The notes beneath the pieces were generated by a model, which was not told the origin of the DNA, made no database searches, and was given only the letters and a program-made list of their open reading frames with translations. DNA of 64,000 nt from positions 1 through 64,000 of the forward strand of contig CAJMMT010000006.1 of NCBI GenBank assembly GCA_905214715.1, read 5' to 3'. A program made the translations under genes and the position numbers. Positions 1 through 9,487 of this stretch are shown here, piece by piece. Position 1 is the first letter of the stretch, and each line of letters starts with the position of its first letter. This DNA comes from an uncultured bacterium. GTDB lineage: Bacteria > Bacteroidota > Bacteroidia > Bacteroidales > Muribaculaceae.

Positions 1-175
1 TCCCCGCAAGTTTTCCGACGAAAAAATTGACGGATAAAACAATTTTACCCGCCAATCAGTTTTATATCACCGCTTTAAATAAATGTTAAAATCGGTTGAA
101 TTGTGTTAACGATTCGATAAACATTTTTATCCGTCGCTATTTTGTGCGGAACTCCATAATCATGGGAGATGCAGA
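1..175. other. AT-rich non-coding stretch at window start
   Basis: No gene is seen here. It lies downstream of the minus-strand PAP2 gene. An 11-bp inverted repeat (GACGGATAAAA at 29-39 and its complement at 125-135) flanks the AT-rich middle. Its role is unknown. Confidence 0.5.
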
Positions 176-799
176 TCAGAAAGTGAAACTGGCAGTAAGT
201 CCGTGCGTGAAGCCGTCGCTGTAAGGAGTGATTGACAATTCATGCTCGCGCGCCCAAGGACGGGTAAAGATATAAGCGCTCCCGGCACCTATCGCGGCAC
301 CGGATACAACATCCCACCAATGATGGCGATCAGAGTACACCCTACCCCAGGCGGTATAGGCCGCGAGCGCATAGGCAGGTCCCCCGAACTTCCAACCATA
401 ACGCCGTTGCAGATAGGCTGCAGCGGCAAAAGTAAATGAAGAATGCCCTGAAGGGAAAGAATGGTAATCGCTATGGTCAGGACGACGCTCGCGTACGGAA
501 TACTTCAATATATATGTAGCGCCGACGGTGGCCGCAGCCGTAAAGGCTCCTTGCTTAAGACCCTCCCAATCCTGGACAGCCATAGTTCCGATTACGGCAG
601 CCACAGGGAGAGCGACAAGAACAACATCCGTCGAGGTGCGCACACCCTTCTGAGTTTTTGTAATAGGCAACGCATCATCCGCCACGGAACCGACCGGGCA
701 CGCCAGTATCATGACCAGGGCCACGGCGATATATTTTACAAAAGGAAACGAGGGGGAGCAGTTCCCCGACACATAATTACTCATAGTATGCGGGCACAT
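176..799 (-). CDS. PAP2-family membrane/periplasmic phosphatase
   Basis: Acid phosphatase of the PAP2 (type 2 phosphatidic acid phosphatase) superfamily, which removes phosphate from lipid phosphates, undecaprenyl pyrophosphate or small phosphoesters; the substrate cannot be told from sequence. All three family motifs are present: K99-x6-R106-P107, PSGH at 116-119 and R153-x5-H159-x3-D163. A hydrophobic segment at about 21-41 looks like a signal peptide or anchor, followed by several hydrophobic stretches. Translation may start at Met1 or at Met6 (784). It is monocistronic and divergent from the lipoprotein block, with its own promoter at 828-858. The motifs make the family call firm; the role (lipid A or undecaprenyl recycling) is open. 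Confidence 0.85.
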   Translation of the reverse strand: MCPHTMSNYVSGNCSPSFPFVKYIAVALVMILACPVGSVADDALPITKTQKGVRTSTDVVLVALPVAAVIGTMAVQDWEGLKQGAFTAAATVGATYILKYSVRERRPDHSDYHSFPSGHSSFTFAAAAYLQRRYGWKFGGPAYALAAYTAWGRVYSDRHHWWDVVSGAAIGAGSAYIFTRPWAREHELSITPYSDGFTHGLTASFTF

Positions 800-827
800 A
801 TTTAATTATGAAACGGAGCCACAGGAA

Positions 828-858
828 CAAAGTTACCTCAAAGGGAAAATAAATTCAA
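828..858 (-). promoter_or_regulatory. Bacteroidetes-type promoter of the PAP2 gene
   Basis: On the minus strand a -7 box TAACTTTG (828-835) lies 20 nt after a TTG -33 element (856-858). This matches the TTTG/TAnnTTTG consensus of the Bacteroidetes housekeeping sigma factor and leaves a leader of about 20 nt before the start at 799. Confidence 0.6.
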
Positions 859-940
859 CCAAACAGGCCGAGCCGATCGCCAGCGCGGAACTTTGTTGTT
901 CTTTTTGACGCATTTCCACAAAACAAGATATCGGGATTAA

Positions 941-969
941 TTGATATTGTAAACTTTTAACTAAATTTG
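941..969 (+). promoter_or_regulatory. Promoter of the DUF4493 lipoprotein operon
   Basis: A TTG element at 941-943 and a -7 box TAAATTTG at 962-969 (18 nt between, slightly short) precede the first lipoprotein gene. The box lies upstream of the open frame extending 5' of 1091, which supports the ATG at 1091 as the true start and a leader of about 115 nt. Confidence 0.55.
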
Positions 970-1090
970 TGTGCCGATTATGCGCATCGCAATAACCGAC
1001 AGGAGAGTGTCCAATCTTAACACACTCTTCACAAAGCAAGACCACAACAAGCGTGGGAAGAATAATCACGATACTACTTTAACTAAAAAT

Positions 1091-3688
1091 ATGAACAGAT
1101 TCCGCAAATTTACCATTCTGGCCGCGGCCATTTTTGCCGCAGGGGGCTACCTGACGTCGTGCAGCGACGACAATCCCTGGGCCGAAGAGGGGAAAGAGGG
1201 AAAAATCAGCCTGCAGCTCACAGCCGCATCGGATGTAGAGCGCGCCGTACCCAAGGTTACCCGCGCCGAGAGCCAGGCACCCGACGTGCCCAATGGCGAC
1301 GAGTTTTCCATAACACTCTCGCGAATAGACGGTTCCTGGAACCAGACCTACGCAACTCTTGCCGAGTTCAACGCAGTAGGCTCATTCAAGACCGGCGCCT
1401 ACAACCTGAAAGCAAGTTATGGATCTCTTGACGACGAAGGATTTGAAAAGCCATGTTATCAGGGCGAAACCCAACTGACAGTACTTGAAGACCGCACCAC
1501 AGACGTCTCGGTAACCGCGACGCTGGCAAGCGCAATGGTCTCGATAAACTACACACCGGCATTCAAGCAATATTTTGCCGCATGGTCTGCCAAAGTACAT
1601 ACGGAAGGGCATTCATATGTAACATTCAGCTCTACCGAAACGCGCCCCGCATATATCGCCCCGGGCACAACCCAAATAAGCTTCGAGATAACCGACCACA
1701 ACGGGAAAACAGCCAACCTCTCGCCCTGCAATTTCGAGTCATTAGGGCGCCATCACTACAATATAACATTTGACGTAAACAACGGACAGGTAGGGATAGC
1801 GCAGCTGACCATAACGTTTGACGATGAGTTGACACGCGAAAATGTAACAATCGACCTTACCGAAGAGCTCTTCACCACTCCGGCCCCCACCCTTTCGCCG
1901 GTAGGTTTCGCATCGGGCGACACGGTAGAGGCCGTCAAGGATGAGCACACAGTCACTCCGGTAAAATTCAACGTAATGGCCCGCGGCGGTCTTGCATCGG
2001 CCATAATGACATTCCAGAGCACCACCTTCACACCCCCCTTCGGCACAGAAACCGAACTCTGCAACGCGTCTGAAAGCATACAGGATGCGCTCAGGCAGAT
2101 GGGTATCGATGCCAAGGGATTCTTCCATCCGGATCAGATGGCCTATCTGGACCTCAGCGGACTGGCAGCCCATCTACCTGTCGGCCAACACACTATAACG
2201 CTGATAGCCAAGGATGCCGTAGACCGCGCCAGCGAACCTGTAAGCGTAACGCTCAACGTGGTAGCCTTAGACCTGACAGCAGCATCCCCGGGAGCGGTGT
2301 TCGGCGAAGGTACGGCCACCGTCAATATAGATTACAATGGCATGAGTCCCGAAACCGACCTGACGTTCAAGGCAATGGACGACTTAGGCAACTATGTTGA
2401 CGCACCTATACTCTCTTTGGAGATAGACAACACCCGCGCAATAGAGACCAAAAAGTACAAAGCCGTGATAAAGCTGCCCGAAACAGAACGCAGCAAAATA
2501 CCGGTGAGGATGTACCGTCTTGGCAAAGAAGAACCGGTAGCCGAGTTCACCGTAGAGGTAACACTTCCCGACTACTCCATACAAGTAGACCCACACGCCA
2601 CATACGCAGTGATAAAAGTCACACCCGGTACAGGAGCGGATGTGGAGAAGGTAACGAAACGTCTTTACACCACGCTGACCGGCGCATCGGCAAGTCAAGC
2701 CACAAAGAGCGTTGACGCAGCCAACGGCTACGTAACCCTCTACGGACTTACGGCCAACTCCAACTACACCCTAAGCCACAGCCTGGCACCGGATGCCGCC
2801 GAGAAGAAAAGCGCGACCTTCACTACGGAGGCAGCGGCACAGTTGCCCAACGCCGACTTCTCGGAGACAGAAGAAACCATTCATATCGACCCTATAAATG
2901 TCGGTGGCACATATACAGGAACCTTAGGTAGCGTTCCTAAATATCAGACCACATCATCTATCATAAGAAACACGCCGACCGGATGGGCTACTGTCAACGC
3001 TCTTACCTGCTACCCCAATGCCGCCAACCTGAACTCTTGGTTTGTGGTACCCTCCACCTGGGCTGAGAACGGAAGCGCGGTAATTCGCTCGGTAGGTTAC
3101 AGTCATAATGGCACAACACCTGACAACTATAAGAAAACAGGTGTCTATTATTGCGCCAATACCCCGTCAAGAGAAAGCCTGACACCTGCTGCCGGAGAAC
3201 TATTCCTTGGCACATACACATTCAACGGTACAGAGAATCGCACTGACGGCATATCATGGGCAAGCCGTCCCACAAGCCTGACATTCGATTACGGCTATAC
3301 ATCTGTAAACAATGAAGAGGGCGAGGTTTCGGTTCAGATTCTGGATGCTTCAAACAACGTAATCGCCTCCGCAACCAAGACAATGGGAGCAGCGACAGCC
3401 GGAACCCCAATGACACTGAATCTTACAGGATATACCTTTGGAACCAAGGCCGCGAAAATCAAGGTTTGCTTCAAATCCACAAAAACCGGAACCACCCCGA
3501 CATTCAATATTCCCACAGGAAACGCATTGAATGACGGTGGCGGATTATCAAGCAAGAAAATAAAAGCAAACAGCTACAAGTCACTTGCCACCGGTTCAGT
3601 ACTGACGATAGATAATATCGTATTGGGTTATGATACCGCACAGGGATCGAAAGTGAAATCACGCAAAACTACCAAAAGAAGAAGATGA
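1091..3688 (+). CDS. DUF4493 surface lipoprotein with C-terminal jelly-roll
   Basis: Predicted 865-residue lipoprotein. The start at 1091 gives a proper signal peptide ending in lipobox LTSC (Cys24), followed by SDDN, an acidic stretch typical of surface-exported Bacteroidetes lipoproteins. Residues about 30-250 resemble DUF4493 (beta-rich, with the pattern of a short GAYNLKASYG-like turn). The middle holds two or three Ig/Fn3-like domains. From about 585 (LPNADFSE) comes a large beta domain like the PCMD/jelly-roll ends of related proteins. The C-terminus is strongly basic (KSRKTTKRRR), unusual for an exported protein. It overlaps the next lipoprotein gene by 4 nt (ATGA), so the two are translationally coupled. 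Likely carbohydrate or matrix binding at the cell surface; this is inference. Confidence 0.75.
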   Translation: MNRFRKFTILAAAIFAAGGYLTSCSDDNPWAEEGKEGKISLQLTAASDVERAVPKVTRAESQAPDVPNGDEFSITLSRIDGSWNQTYATLAEFNAVGSFKTGAYNLKASYGSLDDEGFEKPCYQGETQLTVLEDRTTDVSVTATLASAMVSINYTPAFKQYFAAWSAKVHTEGHSYVTFSSTETRPAYIAPGTTQISFEITDHNGKTANLSPCNFESLGRHHYNITFDVNNGQVGIAQLTITFDDELTRENVTIDLTEELFTTPAPTLSPVGFASGDTVEAVKDEHTVTPVKFNVMARGGLASAIMTFQSTTFTPPFGTETELCNASESIQDALRQMGIDAKGFFHPDQMAYLDLSGLAAHLPVGQHTITLIAKDAVDRASEPVSVTLNVVALDLTAASPGAVFGEGTATVNIDYNGMSPETDLTFKAMDDLGNYVDAPILSLEIDNTRAIETKKYKAVIKLPETERSKIPVRMYRLGKEEPVAEFTVEVTLPDYSIQVDPHATYAVIKVTPGTGADVEKVTKRLYTTLTGASASQATKSVDAANGYVTLYGLTANSNYTLSHSLAPDAAEKKSATFTTEAAAQLPNADFSETEETIHIDPINVGGTYTGTLGSVPKYQTTSSIIRNTPTGWATVNALTCYPNAANLNSWFVVPSTWAENGSAVIRSVGYSHNGTTPDNYKKTGVYYCANTPSRESLTPAAGELFLGTYTFNGTENRTDGISWASRPTSLTFDYGYTSVNNEEGEVSVQILDASNNVIASATKTMGAATAGTPMTLNLTGYTFGTKAAKIKVCFKSTKTGTTPTFNIPTGNALNDGGGLSSKKIKANSYKSLATGSVLTIDNIVLGYDTAQGSKVKSRKTTKRRR

Positions 3689-4956
3689 AAAGCTATAATA
3701 TAGACAAGGTACTTATTGCCGCGCTGCTTTTCGGGGCTTGCGCATGTTCGCAAGAGGAACCCTTCATAAATCCTGAAGATGGCGAAGGATTCCTGAACCG
3801 CGACGCCATGGCAGTGGAATTCAAAAACGCCGAACATCTGGTACGCTCGCGCGCAGATGTGAACATGGGTGACTTCCAGGTTCAGATACGCCGCAAAGCA
3901 GCGACCGGCGAAGGAGAGATAGTAAAACAATATGCATATTCCGAGATGCCGGAAATAGTGGCTCTACCGGTAGGAGACTATACTGTAAACGCCGTGTATG
4001 GCACCAACCCCCATGCCGAATGGGATGCCCCATACTATTTAGGCAACAGCGAATTCTCAATAGAAGCCAATAAGATAACAGACGACCTTGATCCTGTGGT
4101 CTGCAAGCTCAGCAACATACGGGTAACCATCAACTTCGACCAGGAACTCTCCGAGGCGTTGGGAGAGAACGCCAAGGTAACGGTAAGGGTAGGTCAGACC
4201 GGCTCTCTGGAATACACCAAAGAGACACAAGGTCATTCAGGATACTTCGCGTTCACACCGGGCTCGCAAACCATAACCGCCACTTTCACAGGTATCATAG
4301 ATGGCGATGAGATCTCCGAGACCAAAGCCTACGACAACGCATCGCCGGGCAACCACTACAAAATAAGCTTCGCTTTGCACCAGGCAGGAGGAGGACTGCC
4401 CGGCTCGATCACCGGGTCTGTAGTAGTAGACGCAACCGTAACGACCGAAGACATGACCGAAAACATCGATCCCGGTCAGGATTATCCGGAAGACGACATG
4501 CGTCCGGTAGAAGACCCCGACACTCCCCCGGTTGGTCCCGACGACCCCAATCCTCCTACAGACAAAGGACCGGAAGTGACCGCCAGCGAGGGTATAGACC
4601 TTGAAGCTGTAAACGACATAACCGATGGCATGACATGCGAGCTTTACATAACCTCGAAAGCCGAAGGTGGAGTTACCGCATTTACAGTCGATATCATTTC
4701 CGACACTCTTACCGCCGATGAACTGGAAGGTGTAGGGTTGTCATCACATCTCGACATGGTAAACCCCGGAGACCTTGCGGAAGCCCTCGAAGGACTCGGA
4801 TTCCCGATAAATGTAGGAGGAATGAAAGAAATCACATTTGCCATAACCGACTTCCTGCCGATGTTATCGGCATTAGGTCCGGGCAACCATGAGTTCAGAC
4901 TGACTGTAAAGGATGCGGACGGCACCAAAACATTATCATTGAAACTTAAAAGCTAA
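3685..4956 (+). CDS. DUF4493 lipoprotein, short paralogue
   Basis: Predicted 423-residue lipoprotein with signal MKSYNIDKVLIAALLFGACAC and lipobox at GACAC. The N-terminal two thirds match the DUF4493 pattern also seen in both neighbours (YSEMPEIVALPVGDYTVNAV, then CKLSNIRVTINF). An acidic, proline-rich linker at about 268-300 (PEDD, DPDTPPVGPDDPNPP) leads to one Ig-like domain related to the middle domains of the neighbours. It stops there and lacks the C-terminal jelly-roll that the 865- and 723-residue paralogues carry, so it may be a structural partner and not the ligand-binding member. The start overlaps the upstream stop (ATGA) and the next gene begins 20 nt downstream, indicating one operon. 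Confidence 0.72.
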   Translation: MKSYNIDKVLIAALLFGACACSQEEPFINPEDGEGFLNRDAMAVEFKNAEHLVRSRADVNMGDFQVQIRRKAATGEGEIVKQYAYSEMPEIVALPVGDYTVNAVYGTNPHAEWDAPYYLGNSEFSIEANKITDDLDPVVCKLSNIRVTINFDQELSEALGENAKVTVRVGQTGSLEYTKETQGHSGYFAFTPGSQTITATFTGIIDGDEISETKAYDNASPGNHYKISFALHQAGGGLPGSITGSVVVDATVTTEDMTENIDPGQDYPEDDMRPVEDPDTPPVGPDDPNPPTDKGPEVTASEGIDLEAVNDITDGMTCELYITSKAEGGVTAFTVDIISDTLTADELEGVGLSSHLDMVNPGDLAEALEGLGFPINVGGMKEITFAITDFLPMLSALGPGNHEFRLTVKDADGTKTLSLKLKS

Positions 4957-4976
4957 CCCTCAAAATCATAAAAGGA

Positions 4977-7148
4977 ATGAAAATTTTGAAAACAATCGGA
5001 ATACTTCCTGCAATCGCCATCTGCGCTTCGGCACTGATAACGACAGGATGTAAGGAAGATTCCTTCGACCAGGATGGAGAGGGGCTGCTGAGACTTCAGC
5101 TGGTAGTTAACAGCAATGTAACCCGCGCGATAGAAAACGAGGATTATCTTCGTTCAAACTGCGTGGTCTACATATCGGGCGACGGAAAACTGCTGCACAA
5201 ATATAAAGGTCTCGAGAACGTGCCATCGGAACTGCACATGAAGAATGGAAGCTATGTGGCCGAAGCATGGAGCGGCGACTCCGTAGGAGCCTCTTACGAC
5301 AAGAAATTCTTCCGTGGCTACGAGCCTTTCACCATAAGCGGGGGCGAAACTTCAGTAGTGGTGAAGTGTAAGATAGCCAACGTAGTGGCATCGGTGAATC
5401 ACTCCACCATAGATCCCGAGGTAATGAAAGACTGGAATGTAACCTTCAGTCATTCACGCGCCAGCCTGGATATTAACGAAGACACTCAGACGGAGAAGGC
5501 ATATTTCATGCTTCCCAACGCCGACAAAGACTTGCACTACAAGGTAACAGGCAAACGCGCCGACGGCAAGGAGTTCAGCAAGGAGGGTGTGATCGAGAAC
5601 GTTCAACGCGCACATGAATATGTAGTGAATTTCTCATACACTCCCGACAATACCCAGATGGGAGGCGCCTTTATCCAGATTGTAATCGATGACCAGAACA
5701 TCGAGGAGAAAACAGATGTACCTCTGTACAGCAAACCCGACATAAAGGGAGAGAACTTCGACATAACCGGCCAGATAATCGGAGACCCGGGCAAATTCAC
5801 CTCGGAATCCATAGCCAAAGTGAGCGCCTTCGGCGGCATCAAGACTATGAACATAAGTTCCGACGACTACGCAGCCTTGAGCTGGCCCGCCAATAACATG
5901 AACCTCATAGACCTGTCGGAATCGCTGAAAAATGATTTGAACAACAAGGGTCTTACATGGGACATAGCGTACAACTCGGACCGTAATCTGGCGACATCGT
6001 TCATACATCTTTCGGCCGCATATCTGAACTCTCTGCCAGAGAAAGATACGGAATATGCCATAACGGTGAACGCCACCGACATCTATGGCAAGAGCAACAG
6101 CGCGGTGATACGTATAGCGGTAGGCGAAAACGCCATCACCTATGCCGATCCGGTATTGGTGGAAGAGATAGCCAGCAACGACCAGATGGCAGTATTGAGC
6201 CGCAGCGCCACACTGAAAGCCACCATCACAGATGCCGAGGCACTCAATCCTCGCATAGAATATCGCGAGGCCGGCACGACAGACTGGCAGAGCGTGGCTT
6301 TGGGTACACGCGCTTCGGGCACGAGCCTGAGCGTAACGGTCAAGAATCTGAAACCGTCGACACGTTACGAATATCGCGCCGCCACGGATGAATTCCAGGG
6401 CGAATCGATGTTCTTCACGACCGAGGGCGTTTTCACTATTCCCAACGCAGGAATGGAAGACTGGAGTGACTTCGTAGACAACACAAAAGTGCTGCTACCT
6501 TCTGACGACGGTACCAAGAAATTCTGGGACAGCGGCAACCACGGCTCCGCGACCATGAATGTGAATCTTACCCAGCCATCTACCGAACTCTTCAAGTCAG
6601 GCTCCAAGTCGGCAAGACTCCGCTCGCAATTCGCAGGCATCGGATCAATAGGCAAATTCGCAGCAGGCAATCTGTTTGCAGGAGAATATCTGGAAACCCA
6701 GGGAACGGACGGCAGACTGTCGTTCGGTCATAGGTATGACGGCTCGCATCCTACGAAACTGAAATTCTATGCCAACTACCGCCCCGGAACCGTAGATTCA
6801 AAGGGTAAAGGCGACTATCTGGCACAAGGGGCAACCGACCAGGCTCAGATATATGTAGCGCTGTCTACCCAACCCGTGGAGGTGAGAACCAAGAAGTCAA
6901 ACCGCAAACTGTTCAACCCCGAGGATCCCGAGATCATAGCTTATGGCGAAGTATCATGGACAGAGGCATTCGGAGCAGACGGTGAACTGAAGGAAGTAAA
7001 TATACCTATCAACTATTATGACAAAGCCAAGACTACAAAACCCCTTTATCTCATAATAGTCTGCTCGGCTTCGAAATTCGGCGATTACTTCAACGGCGGA
7101 GAAGGCTCCACGATGTATGTGGATGACTTCGAACTGGTATATGAGTAA
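4977..7148 (+). CDS. DUF4493 lipoprotein with C-terminal PCMD domain
   Basis: Predicted 723-residue lipoprotein: signal peptide ending in lipobox ITTGC, then DUF4493 at about 30-250 (FTISGGETSVVVKCKIANVV), an Ig-like domain at about 260-385, an Fn3-like domain at about 390-480 (LKPSTRYEYRA) and a PCMD domain (putative carbohydrate metabolism domain) from about 485. PCMD hallmarks are NAGMEDW, FWDSGNHGS, SIGKFAAGNLF, PTKLKFYANYRPG and the final MYVDDFELVYE. The last domain is clearly homologous to the C-terminus of the lipoprotein at 9474. Third gene of the operon beginning at 1091, ended by a hairpin at 7189-7227. A surface glycan-binding role is plausible but unproven. Confidence 0.78.
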   Translation: MKILKTIGILPAIAICASALITTGCKEDSFDQDGEGLLRLQLVVNSNVTRAIENEDYLRSNCVVYISGDGKLLHKYKGLENVPSELHMKNGSYVAEAWSGDSVGASYDKKFFRGYEPFTISGGETSVVVKCKIANVVASVNHSTIDPEVMKDWNVTFSHSRASLDINEDTQTEKAYFMLPNADKDLHYKVTGKRADGKEFSKEGVIENVQRAHEYVVNFSYTPDNTQMGGAFIQIVIDDQNIEEKTDVPLYSKPDIKGENFDITGQIIGDPGKFTSESIAKVSAFGGIKTMNISSDDYAALSWPANNMNLIDLSESLKNDLNNKGLTWDIAYNSDRNLATSFIHLSAAYLNSLPEKDTEYAITVNATDIYGKSNSAVIRIAVGENAITYADPVLVEEIASNDQMAVLSRSATLKATITDAEALNPRIEYREAGTTDWQSVALGTRASGTSLSVTVKNLKPSTRYEYRAATDEFQGESMFFTTEGVFTIPNAGMEDWSDFVDNTKVLLPSDDGTKKFWDSGNHGSATMNVNLTQPSTELFKSGSKSARLRSQFAGIGSIGKFAAGNLFAGEYLETQGTDGRLSFGHRYDGSHPTKLKFYANYRPGTVDSKGKGDYLAQGATDQAQIYVALSTQPVEVRTKKSNRKLFNPEDPEIIAYGEVSWTEAFGADGELKEVNIPINYYDKAKTTKPLYLIIVCSASKFGDYFNGGEGSTMYVDDFELVYE

Positions 7149-7188
7149 TACCGGTATCCGCAACTGACATTGAACCGACACATGACAA

Positions 7189-7227
7189 ACACCCGGCCCG
7201 CGGGCATAAGTACCGCAGGCCGGGTGT
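7189..7227 (+). terminator. Hairpin terminator after the DUF4493 trio
   Basis: A perfect 10-bp GC-rich stem (ACACCCGGCC at 7189-7198 pairing with 7218-7227) sits 40 nt after the stop of the third lipoprotein gene and just before the next promoter. There is no strong T-run. Confidence 0.6.
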
Positions 7228-7237
7228 AACATTTCCA

Positions 7238-7269
7238 TTTGGCAGTTAGGCAAACAAGTATTAAATTTG
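7238..7269 (+). promoter_or_regulatory. Consensus promoter of the barrel-protein genes
   Basis: TTTG at 7238-7241 and TAAATTTG at 7262-7269 are separated by 20 nt, a full match to the Bacteroidetes consensus. The start codon at 7280 is so close that the mRNA leader must be only a few bases long. Confidence 0.7.
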
Positions 7270-7279
7270 CACCTTGAGT

Positions 7280-8032
7280 ATGAAGGCGAACATTGGTAAA
7301 ATATTACTTCTGATAGCGGGTCTGCTTCCTGTTTTCGCCACGGCACACGCCGAAGAACTTGAAAACTTCGAAGAAGAACAGAACGAGCCTGTAGTTTTCG
7401 TCCCCAAAGGACAATGGATAACGGGCCTTTCCGTATCATATACCCAAAGCACTCAGAAAGATTACCAGTTTCTCATAGTCGAGAACCTGAAGGGCAACAC
7501 ATACTCGTTCAACGTATCGCCCATGCTCGTATACATGTTCGCCAACGACATGGGAGCCGGAGGTAAATTCGGGTATAACCGTTCACTGACGAAACTTGAA
7601 CAGGCCGACATAGTACTCGACTCGGGAACCAGCTATTCTGTGGATCACCTTTACCGTCTCGCCCATAATTACTATGCCATGGCCGTATTGCGCAACTATT
7701 TCCCGTTGGGGGGATCGAAGCGATTCGGAGTGTTCAACGAACTGCAACTTCAGATTGGAGGAGGACAAAGCAAGATAATGTCAGGCTCCGGGAACGATCT
7801 TACCGGCACATACGAGCGCAACCTCAATCTTAAAATAGGTCTCGCGCCGGGTCTTGTGATGTTTCTGAACAATTACTCGGCACTGGAGGTAAACGTCGGC
7901 ATACTCGGCTTCTCATATACCCATACCAAATCGCTGAAAGACCAGATATACGACGCACAACGCCGCAGTAAATCGGCCAATTTCCGCATAAACCTGTTTT
8001 CCATCACATTTGGTGTCGGATTCTATTTGTAA
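7280..8032 (+). CDS. Outer-membrane beta-barrel protein (paralogue 1)
   Basis: 250-residue protein starting at the ATG at 7280 (an upstream TTG at 7274 is in frame but less likely). It has a signal peptide cleaved near AHAEE, a short acidic segment (ELENFEEEQNE), then alternating beta strands with aromatic girdles, ending FRINLFSITFGVGFYL, typical of an outer-membrane barrel of about 8-10 strands. The last strand pair is very similar to that of the following gene (FRFNIFNINFGIGVHL), so the two are paralogues. The next gene starts 4 nt after the stop. Function unknown; the context suggests an outer-membrane partner of the neighbouring surface lipoproteins. Confidence 0.7.
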   Translation: MKANIGKILLLIAGLLPVFATAHAEELENFEEEQNEPVVFVPKGQWITGLSVSYTQSTQKDYQFLIVENLKGNTYSFNVSPMLVYMFANDMGAGGKFGYNRSLTKLEQADIVLDSGTSYSVDHLYRLAHNYYAMAVLRNYFPLGGSKRFGVFNELQLQIGGGQSKIMSGSGNDLTGTYERNLNLKIGLAPGLVMFLNNYSALEVNVGILGFSYTHTKSLKDQIYDAQRRSKSANFRINLFSITFGVGFYL

Positions 8033-8035
8033 ACC

Positions 8036-9487
8036 ATGAAGAAAGAAACATCTAAAAAGAGCAGCCGCCGGGCAGCCGGGAATTTCAGCTTCATGGTTTC
8101 AACCGTGATAATTCTGATTTTTCTGACAGCTTCAAACGCCAACAGCACCACAACGGCGATATCCACACCGACATCGGTGCAAGTACCGGACTCGCTGTCG
8201 GAACGCGAGAAAATGGTAAAATCTCTTATAGAAACCGTTCAGAAGATATTGGAACCCGGTAAAACAGAAGATATAAAAAACACAGAGACCACCTCTCCGC
8301 GCCTTAAAAACGAAACGACACTCCGAAATCGTTCCCGCCGCAATCAACAGAGAGACACGGGGACCGACATAGGAACAAACATAGAAGCGACGCCCGAAAC
8401 CACGACTCTGAATCCGGCTCCTGAATATGAGAAGCAGAACCGTACATCCGGGAATCCGAGGCCCTATCTCGGGATAGATCCGGTACCGGAAACAGTATTA
8501 AATGAAGGTCTCTACGAGGAATCGGAACCAGATAGCGACCCGATTATAGAAAATGAGTATGGTGAGAAAGAGAGTCCACGCGCCATGTTCCCTTTCTTGA
8601 GTCCTACCGAAACGAAACAGGATGAAGACACAAGCGGGAATTACCTGTGGGTTCCAGACTCGCTCTACGACCAGGTACAGTCGCTACTTGAAGGAAGAAT
8701 GTCTTTAAAAGATATTCAAAAGCAAGGAAAGGGATCGTTACAAAAGAATCCGGAGGATGAAAAAGTGTTGTTCAGGGGCGACACCGTATCTATGGTAATA
8801 CGAGAGCCGAAAATAGGCCGCTTTGACCGAAAGCTGTTCAACTATCTCGCCTATCCTCGAGGAATGTGGGGAGCGGCGCTGACCGCCAGTTACGGGGAAC
8901 TCAGCACGGAGGATCTCGAGATGCTGTCGTTACTGAGCGATGTAACCATAAAAGGGCACATATTTTCAATAAAACCGGCTATATACTATTTCGTGCGCAA
9001 CAACCTCGCCATAGGGCTGCGTCTGTCATATACTGAAGGGAAAGCAGGCATCAATTCGTTCAAGGTTGACATAGACGAAGACATAAACTTCGCACTCAGC
9101 GACATAGGATATCACTCGGAATCGTATCAGGCCGGCATAACGCTGACACGATATTACGGTCTGTCGCGCCGCAGCCGCATACATCTCACCAATGAGGTTG
9201 AACTGGCATTCGCCTCCGGCAACAGCGATTTCCGCCGCCCCTTCAACGGCGTACCGAAGGAGACCCATACCACGACGATGAAAACATCGCTGACATATTC
9301 ACCCGGCGTTTCGGTACAGATAATGAAGAATGTATCGTTTGACCTTTCGTTCGGAGCATTCGGATTATACGTACGCTCGGAACGCCAGACAGTAGACGGA
9401 GTAAAGGAGGGTAAACGTACCACAAGCGGAGCGAACTTCCGTTTCAATATTTTCAACATAAACTTCGGTATCGGTGTGCACCTATAA
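8036..9487 (+). CDS. Outer-membrane barrel with long disordered N-terminal region (paralogue 2)
   Basis: 483 residues. A hydrophobic segment at about 17-36 acts as signal peptide. Residues about 45-255 are low-complexity, polar, and rich in Thr, Glu, Pro and Asn, probably disordered. Residues about 265-483 form a beta-barrel domain homologous to the upstream 250-residue protein (FSIKPAIYYFVRNNLAIGLRL and the FRFNIFNINFGIGVHL end). The gene starts 4 nt after its paralogue and its 3' end overlaps the next gene by 14 nt, so the three are co-transcribed and coupled. The long periplasmic or external tether in front of a barrel is the unusual point. Confidence 0.68.
   Translation: MKKETSKKSSRRAAGNFSFMVSTVIILIFLTASNANSTTTAISTPTSVQVPDSLSEREKMVKSLIETVQKILEPGKTEDIKNTETTSPRLKNETTLRNRSRRNQQRDTGTDIGTNIEATPETTTLNPAPEYEKQNRTSGNPRPYLGIDPVPETVLNEGLYEESEPDSDPIIENEYGEKESPRAMFPFLSPTETKQDEDTSGNYLWVPDSLYDQVQSLLEGRMSLKDIQKQGKGSLQKNPEDEKVLFRGDTVSMVIREPKIGRFDRKLFNYLAYPRGMWGAALTASYGELSTEDLEMLSLLSDVTIKGHIFSIKPAIYYFVRNNLAIGLRLSYTEGKAGINSFKVDIDEDINFALSDIGYHSESYQAGITLTRYYGLSRRSRIHLTNEVELAFASGNSDFRRPFNGVPKETHTTTMKTSLTYSPGVSVQIMKNVSFDLSFGAFGLYVRSERQTVDGVKEGKRTTSGANFRFNIFNINFGIGVHL

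Noticed and set aside
971..1090. Upstream extension of the first lipoprotein
   Set aside because: It contains no signal peptide and starts at the promoter -7 box; the ATG at 1091 gives a proper lipobox.
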